A stretch of 64,000 nt of DNA, taken from assembly GCA_022844405.1 (NCBI GenBank), contig JALHLV010000015.1, forward strand, positions 1-64,000, read 5' to 3'. The DNA is from Sphingomonadales bacterium (GTDB taxonomy: Bacteria; Pseudomonadota; Alphaproteobacteria; SMXS01). Both the position numbers and the translations under genes were made by a program. Of the stretch, positions 1-8,620 are shown piece by piece; position 1 is the stretch's first letter, and each line of letters starts with the position of its first letter. The notes beneath the pieces are model-generated. The model ran no database searches. It had not been told where the DNA came from and saw nothing but the letters and a program-made list of their open reading frames with translations.

Positions 1-151
1 CTTCATCCACACCTTCGTCAGGGACTACAATCGAACCAGACTGCGATGCCTCGGACACAAGGCACCTGCCGAAATCTTGGCTAACCTTCCGGGACACAAC
101 ACCTTCGCCGGGATGACAAATGATTTTGATGTTAGAGCGCCACCTTGCTGA
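1..151 (+). mobile_element. 3' end of an IS481-type transposase (cut by window edge)
   Basis: An open frame runs from base 2 to a TGA at 149-151, about 49 residues. It contains Y-N-R-T-R-L followed by H-K-A-P-A-E-I-L, the pattern that closes the DDE integrase core of IS481-type transposases. The element's own end is probably near base 118, where the sequence reads CGCCGGGATGACA, so the last residues of the frame would be host-derived. The frame overlaps the last 20 bases of murI on the other strand. Only the C-terminus is visible, so intactness of the element cannot be judged and the family call rests on a short motif. Confidence 0.6.
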
Positions 152-980
152 ACTGCCCATGCAGGTTCTGCATGAACACGGCCAATCCCCGCAGATGTGC
201 CGGATCGCCGGTCGTCAGATAACGCACCGTTCGTCCTCCCTGCCCCGCGTCGGAAAACTCCGGCCGCCGCCGCAGGTAGTCGGTCAGCGCCTCGGCCACC
301 AGATCCGGTTGCGATAGGATGCTTGTCCCTTCCGGCAGGCAGCGGGCGAACAGGTGACGGACCAGCGGATAGTGGGTGCAGCCCAGTACCGCCGCGTCGG
401 GCACGAAGCCCTTGTGGCCGTCGAGTGCTTGCGCGACCCGCGCCGAGATCGTGGCGAGCAGATCGGCTTCGGACGCACCGTCCTCGATCATGCCGGCGAG
501 ACCGGGACATGCCTGCTGGACGATGTCGCAGCCCGGCGCGCGCTTTCGCACCTCTTCCAGATAGGCGCGGCTCTCGATGGTTTTCGTCGTGCCGAACAGC
601 ACCACGCGGGGATAGATCAGCACGTCGTCCTCGTGCGGCACCTCGCGGTGCCACGGCACGCCGGCCAGCGCCTCGACCATGGGGACGAGCACGCCGAGCA
701 CGCGGTTCCGAGGATGGAGGAACGGCAGCCAGGTCTGCTGGATGGTGCGCAGCGCCACCGACGCCGCCGTGTTGCAGGCGATCACCACCAGCCGGCAGCC
801 CGAGCGCATCAGGAAATCGATGGCCTCGGTGGTATAGGCGACGATCTCAGCATTGTCGCGCTCGCCATAGGGCGCGCGGGCGTGGTCGCCGAGGTAGAGG
901 AACGATTCGTCCGGCAGCGCCGCGACCAGCGCCTCGAGCACCGTGAGACCACCGGAGCCTGAATCGAAGACACCGATCAT
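132..980 (-). CDS. murI: Glutamate racemase
   Basis: Converts L-glutamate to D-glutamate for peptidoglycan in the cytoplasm. The 282-residue protein has the N-terminal DSGSGGLTVL signature, the first catalytic cysteine in VIACNTAAS (Cys69) and the second in LGCTHYPL (Cys201), so both acid/base cysteines of the cofactor-independent family are present. Length is normal (265-285). The ATG start lies 6 nt after the stop of the carbonic anhydrase-like gene, so it is the last gene of an argC-carbonic anhydrase-murI unit. Its 3' end abuts an insertion-sequence remnant, but the reading frame looks complete. Confidence 0.96.
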   Translation of the reverse strand: MIGVFDSGSGGLTVLEALVAALPDESFLYLGDHARAPYGERDNAEIVAYTTEAIDFLMRSGCRLVVIACNTAASVALRTIQQTWLPFLHPRNRVLGVLVPMVEALAGVPWHREVPHEDDVLIYPRVVLFGTTKTIESRAYLEEVRKRAPGCDIVQQACPGLAGMIEDGASEADLLATISARVAQALDGHKGFVPDAAVLGCTHYPLVRHLFARCLPEGTSILSQPDLVAEALTDYLRRRPEFSDAGQGGRTVRYLTTGDPAHLRGLAVFMQNLHGQFSKVAL

Positions 981-986
981 GTGCGC

Positions 987-1505
987 TCAGCGGCCCATAT
1001 AGTCTTTGCCGCGCTGGATGTAGCCCAGCGTCAGCTTGCGGTGATGGGCGATTTCCTCGGGCTTCAGGTCGCGCATGTAGGCCGCGGGACGCCCTGCCCA
1101 GAGCTGACCGGCGGGCACGCGCTTGTTCGGCGTCACCAGGGAGCCGGCGCCGATCATGGCGTTTTCCTCGACCACCACATTGTCCATGATGGTGCTGCCC
1201 ATGCCGACGAGCACGCCGTCCCCGATGGTGCACCCGTGCAGCAGGCACATGTGGCCGATCAGCACGAAATTGCCGATGGTGGTGCCATAGCGGCCTTCGG
1301 TGACATGCACCACCGAGCCATCCTGCAGGTTCGACGAATGGCCCATGCGGATGCGGTGGACGTCGCCGCGCATCACGCAGTTGAACCAGATGGTGCAGTC
1401 GGCGCCGATCTCGACGTCGCCGACGATGCGTGCGCCGTCCGCCAGGAACGCTGTCGGATCGATCTTCGGCAGGATGCCCAGATACGGGATGATCTGCCCG
1501 GCCAT
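987..1505 (-). CDS. Gamma-class carbonic anhydrase family protein
   Basis: A 172-residue left-handed beta-helix protein with imperfect hexapeptide repeats (for example ADGARIVGDVEIG and TIGDGVLVGMGST). The likely metal ligands of the gamma carbonic anhydrase family are visible as R-G-D-V-H near residue 50, I-G-H near 84 and L-H-G near 90. Members of the YrdA/PaaY/CaiE group are often called carbonic anhydrases without proof of activity; a transferase role is also possible. The ATG overlaps the argC stop (ATGA at 1503-1506), which fixes the start and suggests translational coupling. Confidence 0.85.
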   Translation of the reverse strand: MAGQIIPYLGILPKIDPTAFLADGARIVGDVEIGADCTIWFNCVMRGDVHRIRMGHSSNLQDGSVVHVTEGRYGTTIGNFVLIGHMCLLHGCTIGDGVLVGMGSTIMDNVVVEENAMIGAGSLVTPNKRVPAGQLWAGRPAAYMRDLKPEEIAHHRKLTLGYIQRGKDYMGR

Positions 1506-2629
1506 CAGGGGAACATGGGCTGCTGGGTCAGGCCCGTGGTCTCGGCGAGGCCGAACATCAGGTTCATGTTCTGCACCGCCTGGCCCGAGGCGCCCTTCAC
1601 CAGATTGTCGATGGTCGAGACGATGATCGCCCGGCCGGGACGTCGGTCGGCGACGACGCCGATGAGTGCGTAGTTGGAGCCCAGCACGTGCCGCGAGGCG
1701 GGCACCTGACCGTAGGGCAGCACGCCCACGAAGTGTTCGGCCTCGTAGCGTACCGACAGAGTGTCGTGCAGGTCCTCGGCGGTGACGCCGGACGCCAGCG
1801 TCACATAGATGGTCGACAGGATGCCGCGGTTCATCGGTATCAGGTGCGGCGTGAACGCGACGATCAGGTCCTCGCCGGCCGCCCGCGACAGCTCCTGTTC
1901 GATCTCCGGGCCATGCCGGTGATTGGCGACGCCATAGGCATGGATGCCGGTCGATACCTCGGTGAACAGACTGCCTTCCTTGGCCGCCCTGCCCGCACCC
2001 GACACGCCCGACTTTGAATCGATGACGATGTCGTTCGGGTCGATCTGCCTGGCGGCCAGCAGCGGCGCCAACGGCAGGATCGCACTGGTCGGATAGCAGC
2101 CGGGGCACGCGACCAGGTCTGCGGCCCTGATCTTTTCCCGGGCCAACTCGGTCAGGCCATAGACGGCGACCTGCTGCAGCGATGGGGCGAGATGCTCGTG
2201 GCCATACCATTCGGCATAGGTGTCTACATTCTCCAGCCGAAAGTCGGCGGACAGGTCGATGATCTTCACCGGCTTGCGGATTTCGGCGACATAGTCCTCA
2301 CGGGTCTCGATCGCCAGTTCGTCGATCAGCGTGTGGCCGGTCCTGTGCATCAGGCCGCGGATCACGTCCTGGGTCGTGCCGTGCGGCAGGCAGCAGAACA
2401 CCACGTCCACGTCGACGCCCGCCCACTCCACCTGCTCGATGCTCATCAGATCCGGCAGGTCGAGGGCGCCGAATTGCGGAAACACGGTTTCCAGCTTCTC
2501 GCCGGCGCGGCGGTCGGCGGTCAGCACGACGATCTCCACATTGGGGTGCTGGCTGAGCAGCCGCACCAGCTCCGCGCCGGTGTAGCCGCTGGCGCCGAGA
2601 ATGGCCGCCCTGACGATGTCTTTTTTCAT
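1505..2629 (-). CDS. argC: N-acetyl-gamma-glutamyl-phosphate reductase
   Basis: Third step of arginine biosynthesis: NADPH-dependent reduction of N-acetylglutamyl phosphate to the semialdehyde. The 374-residue protein begins with the nucleotide-binding GASGYTGAELVRLL and carries the catalytic cysteine in VACPGCYPTSA (Cys178). It is slightly longer than the usual ~350 residues because of an insertion around residues 97-121. The start is an ATG following the rpsI terminator. It is first in a three-gene unit with the carbonic anhydrase-like gene and murI. Confidence 0.96.
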   Translation of the reverse strand: MKKDIVRAAILGASGYTGAELVRLLSQHPNVEIVVLTADRRAGEKLETVFPQFGALDLPDLMSIEQVEWAGVDVDVVFCCLPHGTTQDVIRGLMHRTGHTLIDELAIETREDYVAEIRKPVKIIDLSADFRLENVDTYAEWYGHEHLAPSLQQVAVYGLTELAREKIRAADLVACPGCYPTSAILPLAPLLAARQIDPNDIVIDSKSGVSGAGRAAKEGSLFTEVSTGIHAYGVANHRHGPEIEQELSRAAGEDLIVAFTPHLIPMNRGILSTIYVTLASGVTAEDLHDTLSVRYEAEHFVGVLPYGQVPASRHVLGSNYALIGVVADRRPGRAIIVSTIDNLVKGASGQAVQNMNLMFGLAETTGLTQQPMFP

Positions 2630-2702
2630 CGGTCTGTTCCTGCCTGGAATGCGCGAAACCTAGGAGCGTCTCCCGGGGTAATCAAGCGCCTCACTGTAAC
2701 AC

Positions 2703-2737
2703 AAAGAAAAAGGGCCTCCCGCCAGCGCGGAAGGCCC
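2703..2737 (-). terminator. Rho-independent terminator after rplM-rpsI
   Basis: On the minus strand a GC-rich hairpin (arms GGGCCT at 2732-2737 and AGGCCC at 2712-2717, extended inward by four more pairs after one mismatch) is followed by TTTTTCTTT. It lies 25 nt after the rpsI stop and before argC. Confidence 0.8.
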
Positions 2738-2761
2738 CGATTCGAACCCTGGCCTGCGCGC

Positions 2762-3235
2762 TTAGCGCTTGGAGAACTGGAAGCTGCGGCGGGCCTTGGC
2801 CTTGCCGTACTTCTTGCGCTCGACGACGCGCGAGTCACGGGTGAGGAAGCCGCCGTCCTTCAGCGGCTTGCGCAGTGTGGGCTCGTAGAGCGTCAGCGCC
2901 TTGGAGATGCCGTGACGCACCGCGCCGGCCTGACCCGACAGACCGCCGCCGACGACCGTGGCGACCACGTCGTACTGGTTCTTGCGGTTGGCGACCTCGA
3001 ACGGCTGGCGCAGGATCATACGCAGCACCGGACGGGCGAAGTAGGTGTCCTGGTCGCGGCCGTTGACGGTGACCTTGCCGGAGCCCGGCTTCAGCCAGAC
3101 GCGGGCGACCGCGTTCTTGCGCTTGCCGGTCGCGTAGGAGCGGCCTTGCGCGTCGATTTCCTGCTCGTACTTCGGCGCCGCGGTCTCCTGCGAGGTGGCG
3201 GCGCCCAGATCCTTCAGATCGGTGATGGTGGACAT
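2762..3235 (-). CDS. rpsI: 30S ribosomal protein S9
   Basis: Small-subunit ribosomal protein whose C-terminal tail reaches the P-site tRNA. The 157-residue protein shows [12 protein letters not shown] near residue 35 and ends in the family-typical S-F-Q-F-S-K-R. It carries a ~30-residue N-terminal extension, common in alphaproteobacterial S9. The ATG at 3233-3235 overlaps the rplM stop by one base (TAATG), so it is translated with L13 as the usual rplM-rpsI pair. Confidence 0.98.
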   Translation of the reverse strand: MSTITDLKDLGAATSQETAAPKYEQEIDAQGRSYATGKRKNAVARVWLKPGSGKVTVNGRDQDTYFARPVLRMILRQPFEVANRKNQYDVVATVVGGGLSGQAGAVRHGISKALTLYEPTLRKPLKDGGFLTRDSRVVERKKYGKAKARRSFQFSKR

Positions 3236-3699
3236 TACGCGTTCCTCTTGTTCTTCGGATTGCGGCTGGCGAAGTCGAACACCGCCGGCTGCTGCGCCTC
3301 GTGCGGGTGCTCGGCGCCGGCATAGACGCGCAGCTTGCGCATCTGGTCACGGCCAAGCGGGCCGCGCGGCACCATGCGCTCGACGGCCTTCTCGATGACG
3401 CGCTCCGGGTGGGCGCCGTCGAGGATCTTGGCGGCCGTGCGGCCCTTGATGCCGCCCGGATATCCGGTGTGCCAGTAATACACCTTGTTCTCGCGCTTGC
3501 GGCCGGTCAGGTGCACCTTTTCGGCGTTGATGATCACGACGTGATCGCCGCAATCGATGTGCGGGGTGTAGGTCGGCTTGTGCTTGCCGCGAATGAGCTT
3601 CGCGACCTCGGACGCGAGGCGGCCCAGGACGACGCCGTCGGCGTCGATCACCAGCCACTTTGCCTCGACCTCGGAGGGTTTGGCGGAATAGGTTTTCAT
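3235..3699 (-). CDS. rplM: 50S ribosomal protein L13
   Basis: Early-assembling large-subunit protein of 154 residues, the standard length. It begins [15 protein letters not shown] and contains the [10 protein letters not shown] and H-K-P-T-Y-T-P-H segments typical of L13. A longer open frame extends 27 nt upstream, but the ATG at 3697-3699 matches the conserved N-terminus. It is the first gene of the rplM-rpsI operon and is preceded by a good sigma70-type promoter and a short leader hairpin. Confidence 0.98.
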   Translation of the reverse strand: MKTYSAKPSEVEAKWLVIDADGVVLGRLASEVAKLIRGKHKPTYTPHIDCGDHVVIINAEKVHLTGRKRENKVYYWHTGYPGGIKGRTAAKILDGAHPERVIEKAVERMVPRGPLGRDQMRKLRVYAGAEHPHEAQQPAVFDFASRNPKNKRNA

Positions 3700-3716
3700 C
3701 GGTCGGTCCCTGCATG

Positions 3717-3778
3717 AGGGGCACACGCGCCCCTGGATCGTCGGCGGCGGAGTATGGCGATTTACATTCGCCTGTCAA
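3717..3778 (-). promoter_or_regulatory. rplM-rpsI promoter and leader hairpin
   Basis: On the minus strand a perfect -35 TTGACA (3773-3778) is followed after 17 bp by ATACTC (3750-3755), a reasonable -10. The spacer contains the short inverted repeat GGCGA/TCGCC. Downstream, the transcribed leader can fold a hairpin with arms AGGGGC/GCCCCT (3717-3734), ending 17 nt before the rplM ATG. The hairpin could expose or hide the ribosome binding site; L13 autoregulation is known in other bacteria but is only a guess here. Confidence 0.55.
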
Positions 3779-3853
3779 CAGGACGACGTTCAAAATTCCC
3801 TTTTAGAATCAGCGTATTAAAATTATGGTACTACTATACCACACGAATTGGCG

Positions 3854-4186
3854 TTATTTTGCGGTCTTGCTGGCCGTTTCGTCATGGATCCATGACAGAT
3901 AGGCCGGATTTCCCGCCTCGATCGGCCAGGAGACGATGCACGGCACGTCGTAGGAATGCAGCGTCCGCACCCGCGCGGCGAGCGCATCGAACAGCGCGGC
4001 GCGGGTCTTGGCGATCAGCGCCACCTCGGCGTCGCGCCGCACCGCGCCGTCCCAGCGATAGACCGAGCGGATGTCGCCCAGGATGTTGACGCAGGCGGCG
4101 AGCCGCTCTTCGACCAATGCCGAGGCGATGCGGTCCGCCTCCTCATCCGACGATGCGGTCATGTAGACCGAGACATAGTCGCTCAT
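3854..4186 (-). CDS. cutA: Divalent-cation tolerance protein CutA
   Basis: Small trimeric cytoplasmic protein of the CutA1 family, linked to divalent-metal tolerance although its exact role is unsettled. The 110-residue product has V-E-E-R-L-A-A-C-V-N-I near residue 28, then S-V-Y-R-W-D-G and E-V-A-L-I-A-K-T, and the late Y-L-S-W-I motif, all hallmarks of the family. Its ATG overlaps the stop of the heme A synthase gene (ATGA at 4183-4186). A longer frame upstream was rejected because CutA proteins are about 105-115 residues. Confidence 0.93.
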   Translation of the reverse strand: MSDYVSVYMTASSDEEADRIASALVEERLAACVNILGDIRSVYRWDGAVRRDAEVALIAKTRAALFDALAARVRTLHSYDVPCIVSWPIEAGNPAYLSWIHDETASKTAK

Positions 4187-5196
4187 GGGGCCCTCACCCG
4201 GTGCAGGACATACAGCGCCGCGGTGACCAGCACCAGGCCGCCGGCCTGGTGGAACACCGCCAGCCACGGCGGTACATAGGGCAGGATCAGCACGGTGACG
4301 ATGCCCGCGGCCACCTGGAACAGGGTCGCTAGCGCCAGCAGATGGGCCGGCGCGCCATTCCCCCGGTTGAGCCACCACCAGACGCCGACCAGCAGCGTGA
4401 TCAGATAGGCCAGCATGCGGTGGTTGAACTGGACGATGCGATGGTCCTCGAACATGCCGGGCCACAGCGGCGGGTCGGTCCAGATGCCGGGCGGGATGAC
4501 GTGACCATTATCCATGGCCGGCCAGGTGTTGTAGATGAAGCCGGCGTCGATGCCCGCGACGAACGCGCCCGACAGGATCTGCAGGAAGATCAGCACCGTG
4601 AGCAACAGGCTGAAGCGCGCAAGCCGTCCCGTTCGCGGCTGGCGAAGATCCGCCACCAGCCAGACGATGTAGCCGTAGACCGCGAAGGCAATGCCCAGAT
4701 GGGCGGCCAGCCGGTACTGGCTGACGTCCGGGCGGTCGACCAGCCCGCTTTTCACCATGTACCAGCCCATGAAGCCCTGGAGCGCGCCCAGTCCCAGTAA
4801 CGCCCAAAGGTGCGGCTTCAACGGAGCAGGAATCTGCTGGCGCCACAGCATCCAGAAAAACGGGATGGCGAACGCCACCCCGATCAGGCGGCCGAGCAGC
4901 CGGTGCAGATACTCGAACCAGAAGATGGTCTTGAAGTCGGCGACGGTGAAATCGCTGTTCTTCTTCAGGAACTCGGGCGAGGTCTTGTACTTGTCGAACT
5001 CGGCCTGCCACGCCTGGTCGGACAGCGGCGGCAGCGTGCCGGTCACCGGCCGCCATTCGACGATGGACAGGCCGGATTCGGTTAGCCGGGTGACGCCGCC
5101 GAGCAGCACCATGATGAAGATCAGGGCGGCGACGGTGACGAGCCAGCGGACGATGCGATTGCGGTCTTGCGGGGTCAGGCTGGTGCCTGTCGCCAT
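4183..5196 (-). CDS. ctaA: Heme A synthase (COX15/CtaA)
   Basis: Inner-membrane enzyme that oxidises the methyl group of heme O to give heme A for cytochrome c oxidase. The 337-residue protein has about eight hydrophobic segments and the heme-ligand histidines in F-E-Y-L-H-R-L-L-G-R, A-A-H-L-G-I-A, V-Q-F-N-H-R-M and V-F-H-Q-A-G, plus the family signature G-G-V-T-R-L-T-E-S-G. I chose ATG 5196, which has GAGG at a good distance. A GTG at 5229 is in frame but falls inside a strong hairpin next to tRNA-Pro. Confidence 0.93.
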   Translation of the reverse strand: MATGTSLTPQDRNRIVRWLVTVAALIFIMVLLGGVTRLTESGLSIVEWRPVTGTLPPLSDQAWQAEFDKYKTSPEFLKKNSDFTVADFKTIFWFEYLHRLLGRLIGVAFAIPFFWMLWRQQIPAPLKPHLWALLGLGALQGFMGWYMVKSGLVDRPDVSQYRLAAHLGIAFAVYGYIVWLVADLRQPRTGRLARFSLLLTVLIFLQILSGAFVAGIDAGFIYNTWPAMDNGHVIPPGIWTDPPLWPGMFEDHRIVQFNHRMLAYLITLLVGVWWWLNRGNGAPAHLLALATLFQVAAGIVTVLILPYVPPWLAVFHQAGGLVLVTAALYVLHRVRAP

Positions 5197-5218
5197 GATG
5201 GGGGCCTCGAAGTGAACC

Positions 5219-5242
5219 GGGGCCGGCACGGCGGCCGGCCCC
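5219..5242. terminator. GC hairpin between tRNA-Pro and ctaA
   Basis: Perfect 9-bp arms GGGGCCGGC and GCCGGCCCC around a 6-nt loop. The run of T (5243-5246) is on the plus strand, so for the minus-strand tRNA the hairpin has A residues before it rather than U after it. It may end tRNA transcription or simply be a processing structure. The in-frame GTG at 5229 lies in its loop. Confidence 0.35.
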
Positions 5243-5248
5243 TTTTAC

Positions 5249-5325
5249 TGGTCGGAGTGGCCGGATTTGAACCGACGACCCTCACACCCCCAGTGTGATG
5301 CGCTACCAGGCTGCGCTACACTCCG
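5249..5325 (-). tRNA. tRNA-Pro (anticodon GGG)
   Basis: A 77-nt cloverleaf with acceptor stem CGGAGTG pairing with CACTCCG, encoded 3' CCA, a T arm reading GGTTCAAATCC and an anticodon stem TCACA/TGTGA around the loop CTGGGGG. Loop positions 34-36 are GGG, which reads CCC proline codons. No direct repeat of the tRNA 3' end was seen nearby, so there is no sign of an integrated element at this site. Confidence 0.97.
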
Positions 5326-5412
5326 ATAGACGCCTCGGCAGGGATCCTGTCGAAAGCGGGCGGACTATAATGCCAGCCCGCGGCGGGATGCCAGCCCTAA
5401 TGTTGGATATCT

Positions 5413-5868
5413 CTACCGCGTCAGCAGCGTGCGGATTTCGTCCAGTTCGGCCACGAGCCGTTCGAGATCGACATCGCCGTCGCCCACAGCCTCGACCGGG
5501 TCAGGCGCCGTTGCCGGCGATGCGGACGCTGGCGACGATGCCACGGGCGCGTCGCCCTCCTCGCGGGCGCCGTCGGCCACGGCGCGCACGCCGCGCTCCT
5601 TCAACACCTTCTGGACACCCTTGATCGTATAGCCGTCCTCGTACAGCAGCCGGCGGATGCCGCGCAGCAGCATGACGTCCTCGGGACGGTAGTAGCGGCG
5701 GCGGCCGCCGCGCTTCAGCGGCCGGATCTGGCTGAACTTGCTTTCCCAGAAGCGCAGCACGTGCTGCGGCACGTTGAGCTCGTCCGAAACCTCGCTGATG
5801 GTGCGGAACGCATCGGGCGATTTACGCGGCGCGCTGCGCCCGTCGCTATTTTCCTGACTGAGCGGCAT
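5413..5868 (-). CDS. MerR-family transcriptional regulator
   Basis: A 151-residue DNA-binding protein. Residues ~22-90 form the winged-helix MerR domain ([31 protein letters not shown]). The rest is an Ala/Asp/Pro-rich tail without effector-binding cysteines. It lies 11 nt after ihfA in the same direction, an arrangement found widely in Alphaproteobacteria beside fabH-plsX, so it is probably co-transcribed. Its targets are not known to me. Confidence 0.9.
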   Translation of the reverse strand: MPLSQENSDGRSAPRKSPDAFRTISEVSDELNVPQHVLRFWESKFSQIRPLKRGGRRRYYRPEDVMLLRGIRRLLYEDGYTIKGVQKVLKERGVRAVADGAREEGDAPVASSPASASPATAPDPVEAVGDGDVDLERLVAELDEIRTLLTR

Positions 5869-5879
5869 TCAATCGCGAC

Positions 5880-6185
5880 TTACGAAGACCGGGTCGCGCT
5901 GGCGACGATGGACTTGAGTACCTGGCTGGGGCGGAACACCAGCACCCGGCGCGGCCCGATCGGAACCTCTTCGCCCGTCTTCGGGTTGCGTCCGGTGCGG
6001 CCGCCCTTCTTGCGGACGACGAAGCTGCCGAACGACGAAATCTTCACGCTCTCGCCCTCGACCAGCTTGTCGGAGATGATGTCCAGCACCCGCTCGACCA
6101 GCTCGGCCGACTCGTTTCGAGACAGGCCCACTTCCTGATAAACGGCCTCGCTCAGATCCGCTCTGGTCACGGTCTTTCCGCTCAT
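5880..6185 (-). CDS. ihfA: Integration host factor subunit alpha
   Basis: DNA-bending nucleoid protein that pairs with IHF-beta in recombination, replication and transcription. The 101-residue protein has the HU/IHF fold with the signature [12 protein letters not shown] near residue 64 and an alpha-subunit-like N-terminus ([12 protein letters not shown]). The start is ATG 6185. It lies between fabH and the MerR gene in a conserved alphaproteobacterial order. Confidence 0.96.
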   Translation of the reverse strand: MSGKTVTRADLSEAVYQEVGLSRNESAELVERVLDIISDKLVEGESVKISSFGSFVVRKKGGRTGRNPKTGEEVPIGPRRVLVFRPSQVLKSIVASATRSS

Positions 6186-6312
6186 TGCCTGCCCCTATTC
6201 CCCCGAATTGATGGGAACTAGGTTAGGCAATGCTGTTAAGCCAGTCAATATAAAAGGAAATTCCCGGCACCTAAGACAACGGTTTAGTTGTCACCGAACC
6301 GTTGCGACGGGA

Positions 6313-7281
6313 CTACCAGCGGACGAGGCTCGCGCCCCAGGTGAATCCGCCGCCCATGGCCTCGAGCAGCACCAGATCGCCGCGCTTGATCCGCCCGTCG
6401 CGCACCGCCCGGTCGAGCGCCAGCGGCACCGACGCGGCCGAGGTGTTGCCATGGTCCTGCACCGTCACCACCACCTTGTCGGGCGCGATGCCAAGCTTCC
6501 GGGCAGTGGCGTCGAGGATGCGGCGATTGGCCTGATGCGGCACGATCCAGTCGATATCCGAGGGCGATAGATCGGTTCCCTCGAACACCTCTTGAACAAT
6601 ATCGGCCAAGTTATTGACAGCGTGCTTGAACACGTCCCTGCCCCGCATCCGGAGCTTGCCCGTGGTCTGGGTCGTCGATGGCCCGCCGTCCACATAGAGC
6701 AGGTCGTGCTTGGTGCCGTCGCTGCGCAGCTTGCTGGCGATGATGCCGCGGTCGCCCGCGCCCTGTTCGCCCCGCAGCACAACGGCGCCGGCGCCGTCGC
6801 CGAACAGCACGCAGGTGGTGCGGTCTTCCCAGTCGAGAATGCGCGAGAAGGTCTCGGCGCCGATCAGCAGCAGGTTCTTCGACATGCCGCCGCGGATCAG
6901 GTTGTCGGCGACGGAGAAGCCGTAGACGAAGCCCGAGCAGACCGCCTGGATGTCGAACGCCGCGCCCTGGGTGATGCCCAGGCCGGCCTGCACCTTCACG
7001 GCGGTGGCGGGAAACGTTTCGTCGGGCGTGGCTGTCGCCACGATGACCATGTCGATATCGCCCGCATCGATACCGGCGTCCTCGATCGCGCGCTTGCCGG
7101 CGGCGATGGCCAGGTCCGAGGTGTATTCGCCATCGGCAGCGATATGGCGTTGGTTGATCCCGGTGCGCTCGACGATCCACTCGTCGCTGGTGTCCACCAT
7201 CCTCGCCATCTCGGCGTTGGTGACGATGCGATCGGGAAGATAGGAGCCGACGCCGGCGACGACTGTCCTGATGCCGTTCAC
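6313..7281 (-). CDS. fabH: 3-oxoacyl-ACP synthase III (KAS III)
   Basis: Starts fatty-acid synthesis by condensing acetyl-CoA with malonyl-ACP. The 322-residue protein carries the Cys-His-Asn triad: Cys115 in AVCSGF, His249 in VPHQANRRI and Asn279 in HGNTSAAS. The GTG start at 7281 overlaps the plsX stop (GTGA), so it is coupled to plsX. The plsX-fabH-ihfA-MerR order links lipid initiation with a nucleoid-protein gene, as in many alphaproteobacteria. Confidence 0.97.
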   Translation of the reverse strand: MNGIRTVVAGVGSYLPDRIVTNAEMARMVDTSDEWIVERTGINQRHIAADGEYTSDLAIAAGKRAIEDAGIDAGDIDMVIVATATPDETFPATAVKVQAGLGITQGAAFDIQAVCSGFVYGFSVADNLIRGGMSKNLLLIGAETFSRILDWEDRTTCVLFGDGAGAVVLRGEQGAGDRGIIASKLRSDGTKHDLLYVDGGPSTTQTTGKLRMRGRDVFKHAVNNLADIVQEVFEGTDLSPSDIDWIVPHQANRRILDATARKLGIAPDKVVVTVQDHGNTSAASVPLALDRAVRDGRIKRGDLVLLEAMGGGFTWGASLVRW

Positions 7282-8330
7282 GGGACCAGCACCTCGGCGG
7301 ACGCTGTCGGGCGCTGGATGACGTACTGGGCCATGTCCTCGGCGATCTTGCCGTTGAGGTCGCCCTCGGCCAGGTCCTTGGCCACGCCGATGGCGCTCGC
7401 GATGCCCGCGGCATTAGCGCCACCGTGACTCTTGACCACCAGTCCATTCAGGCCCACGAACATGCCCCCATTATGCGTATTGGGATCGAGATGGGCGCGC
7501 AGCGTCCTGAGGGCGCCGCGAGCCAGGAGATAGCCCAGCATGGACATGGGCGAATTGCGGAACGCCCGCCGGAACAGGTCAGCGATCAGCATGGACGTGC
7601 CTTCCATGGTCTTCAGCGCCACATTACCGGTGAATCCATCCGTAACATAGACGTCGGCGCCGCCTTTCCCCAGATCGTTGCCCTCGGCGAAGCCGACGAA
7701 CTCGAAGCGCAGGTCGGCCGCGCGCAGCTCCTCGGCCGCGCGCTTGACCTCTTCGTTCCCCTTCAGCTCCTCGGTGCCGATGTTGAGCAGCGCGACCTTG
7801 GGCCGGCTGACGCCGAGCACGACACGGGCGTAGGCGGCGCCCATGACGGCGAACTGCACCAGGTTCTCCGACGAGCATTCCACATTGGCGCCCAGGTCGA
7901 GCATGGCGCTTTCCCCGCGCCTGGTCGGCAGCAGGGTGACCAGCGCCGGGCGGTCGATGCCGGGCATGGTGCGCAGGATGAATTTCGAGAGGGCCATCAG
8001 CGCGCCGGTGTTGCCGGCCGATACGGCGACGTTGGCGGTGCCCTCGCTGACCGCCTGGATGGCCAGGCCCATACTGGACGTGCGGCCCTTGCGCAGCGCC
8101 TGGCCGGGCTTCATGGCGCCGTCGATCACGGACTCGGCGTGGACGATGGAGCAGCAGTCCTTGAGCTTCTGGCGGCCCGCCAGCCCGGCTTCGAGCGCAG
8201 GGCCGTCGCCGAACAGCACATAGCGCAGACCGGGATGCCGCTCCCGCGCCAGTTCCGTGCCGTCGAGGATGACGCCGGGGGCGTGATCCCCGCCCATGGC
8301 GTCAAGGGCGATCGTCAGGGCGCCAGCCAA
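7278..8330 (-). CDS. plsX: Phosphate acyltransferase PlsX
   Basis: Makes acyl-phosphate from acyl-ACP for the PlsX/PlsY route to lysophosphatidic acid; peripheral inner-membrane enzyme. The 350-residue protein begins [12 protein letters not shown] and contains G-N-T-G-A-L-M and [10 protein letters not shown], all family signatures. The start appears to be an unusual TTG at 8330 preceded by a GGGGG run; the nearby ATG is out of frame. It lies between rpmF and fabH. Confidence 0.95.
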   Translation of the reverse strand: MAGALTIALDAMGGDHAPGVILDGTELARERHPGLRYVLFGDGPALEAGLAGRQKLKDCCSIVHAESVIDGAMKPGQALRKGRTSSMGLAIQAVSEGTANVAVSAGNTGALMALSKFILRTMPGIDRPALVTLLPTRRGESAMLDLGANVECSSENLVQFAVMGAAYARVVLGVSRPKVALLNIGTEELKGNEEVKRAAEELRAADLRFEFVGFAEGNDLGKGGADVYVTDGFTGNVALKTMEGTSMLIADLFRRAFRNSPMSMLGYLLARGALRTLRAHLDPNTHNGGMFVGLNGLVVKSHGGANAAGIASAIGVAKDLAEGDLNGKIAEDMAQYVIQRPTASAEVLVP

Positions 8331-8353
8331 TGTGACATCCCCCGCACCCGTTG

Positions 8354-8539
8354 TTAGAAGGTCTCGGTGGCCTCGGTAACCTCGCGGCCATCATACTGGC
8401 CGCACGCGCCGCAAACGTGATGCGGCAGCTTGACCTCGCCGCAGTTCGGGCATTCGACCGCCTGCGTGCGCACCAGCGCATGATGCGAACGGCGCATATT
8501 CCGCCGCGAAGGCGTGGTTTTTCTCTTCGGTACCGCCAT
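8354..8539 (-). CDS. rpmF: 50S ribosomal protein L32
   Basis: A 61-residue large-subunit protein. It begins [13 protein letters not shown] and keeps the zinc-binding cysteine pairs C-P-N-C and C-G-A-C (around residues 30-48). The zinc ribbon form is complete. It is encoded between the YceD gene and plsX, the usual rpmF-plsX-fabH neighbourhood of Gram-negative bacteria. Confidence 0.97.
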   Translation of the reverse strand: MAVPKRKTTPSRRNMRRSHHALVRTQAVECPNCGEVKLPHHVCGACGQYDGREVTEATETF

Positions 8540-8620
8540 CTGTCGAACTCTTGCTAGAAAAGCGCCCCGACCACCGGGGCGGCGTTTAGGCGCCAGAACA
8601 TACTCAGAATTCTACACGCT

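Noticed and set aside
5249-5325. Possible integration site at tRNA-Pro
   Set aside because: No duplicated tRNA 3' end, integrase or composition shift was found beside it; the neighbours are conserved housekeeping genes.
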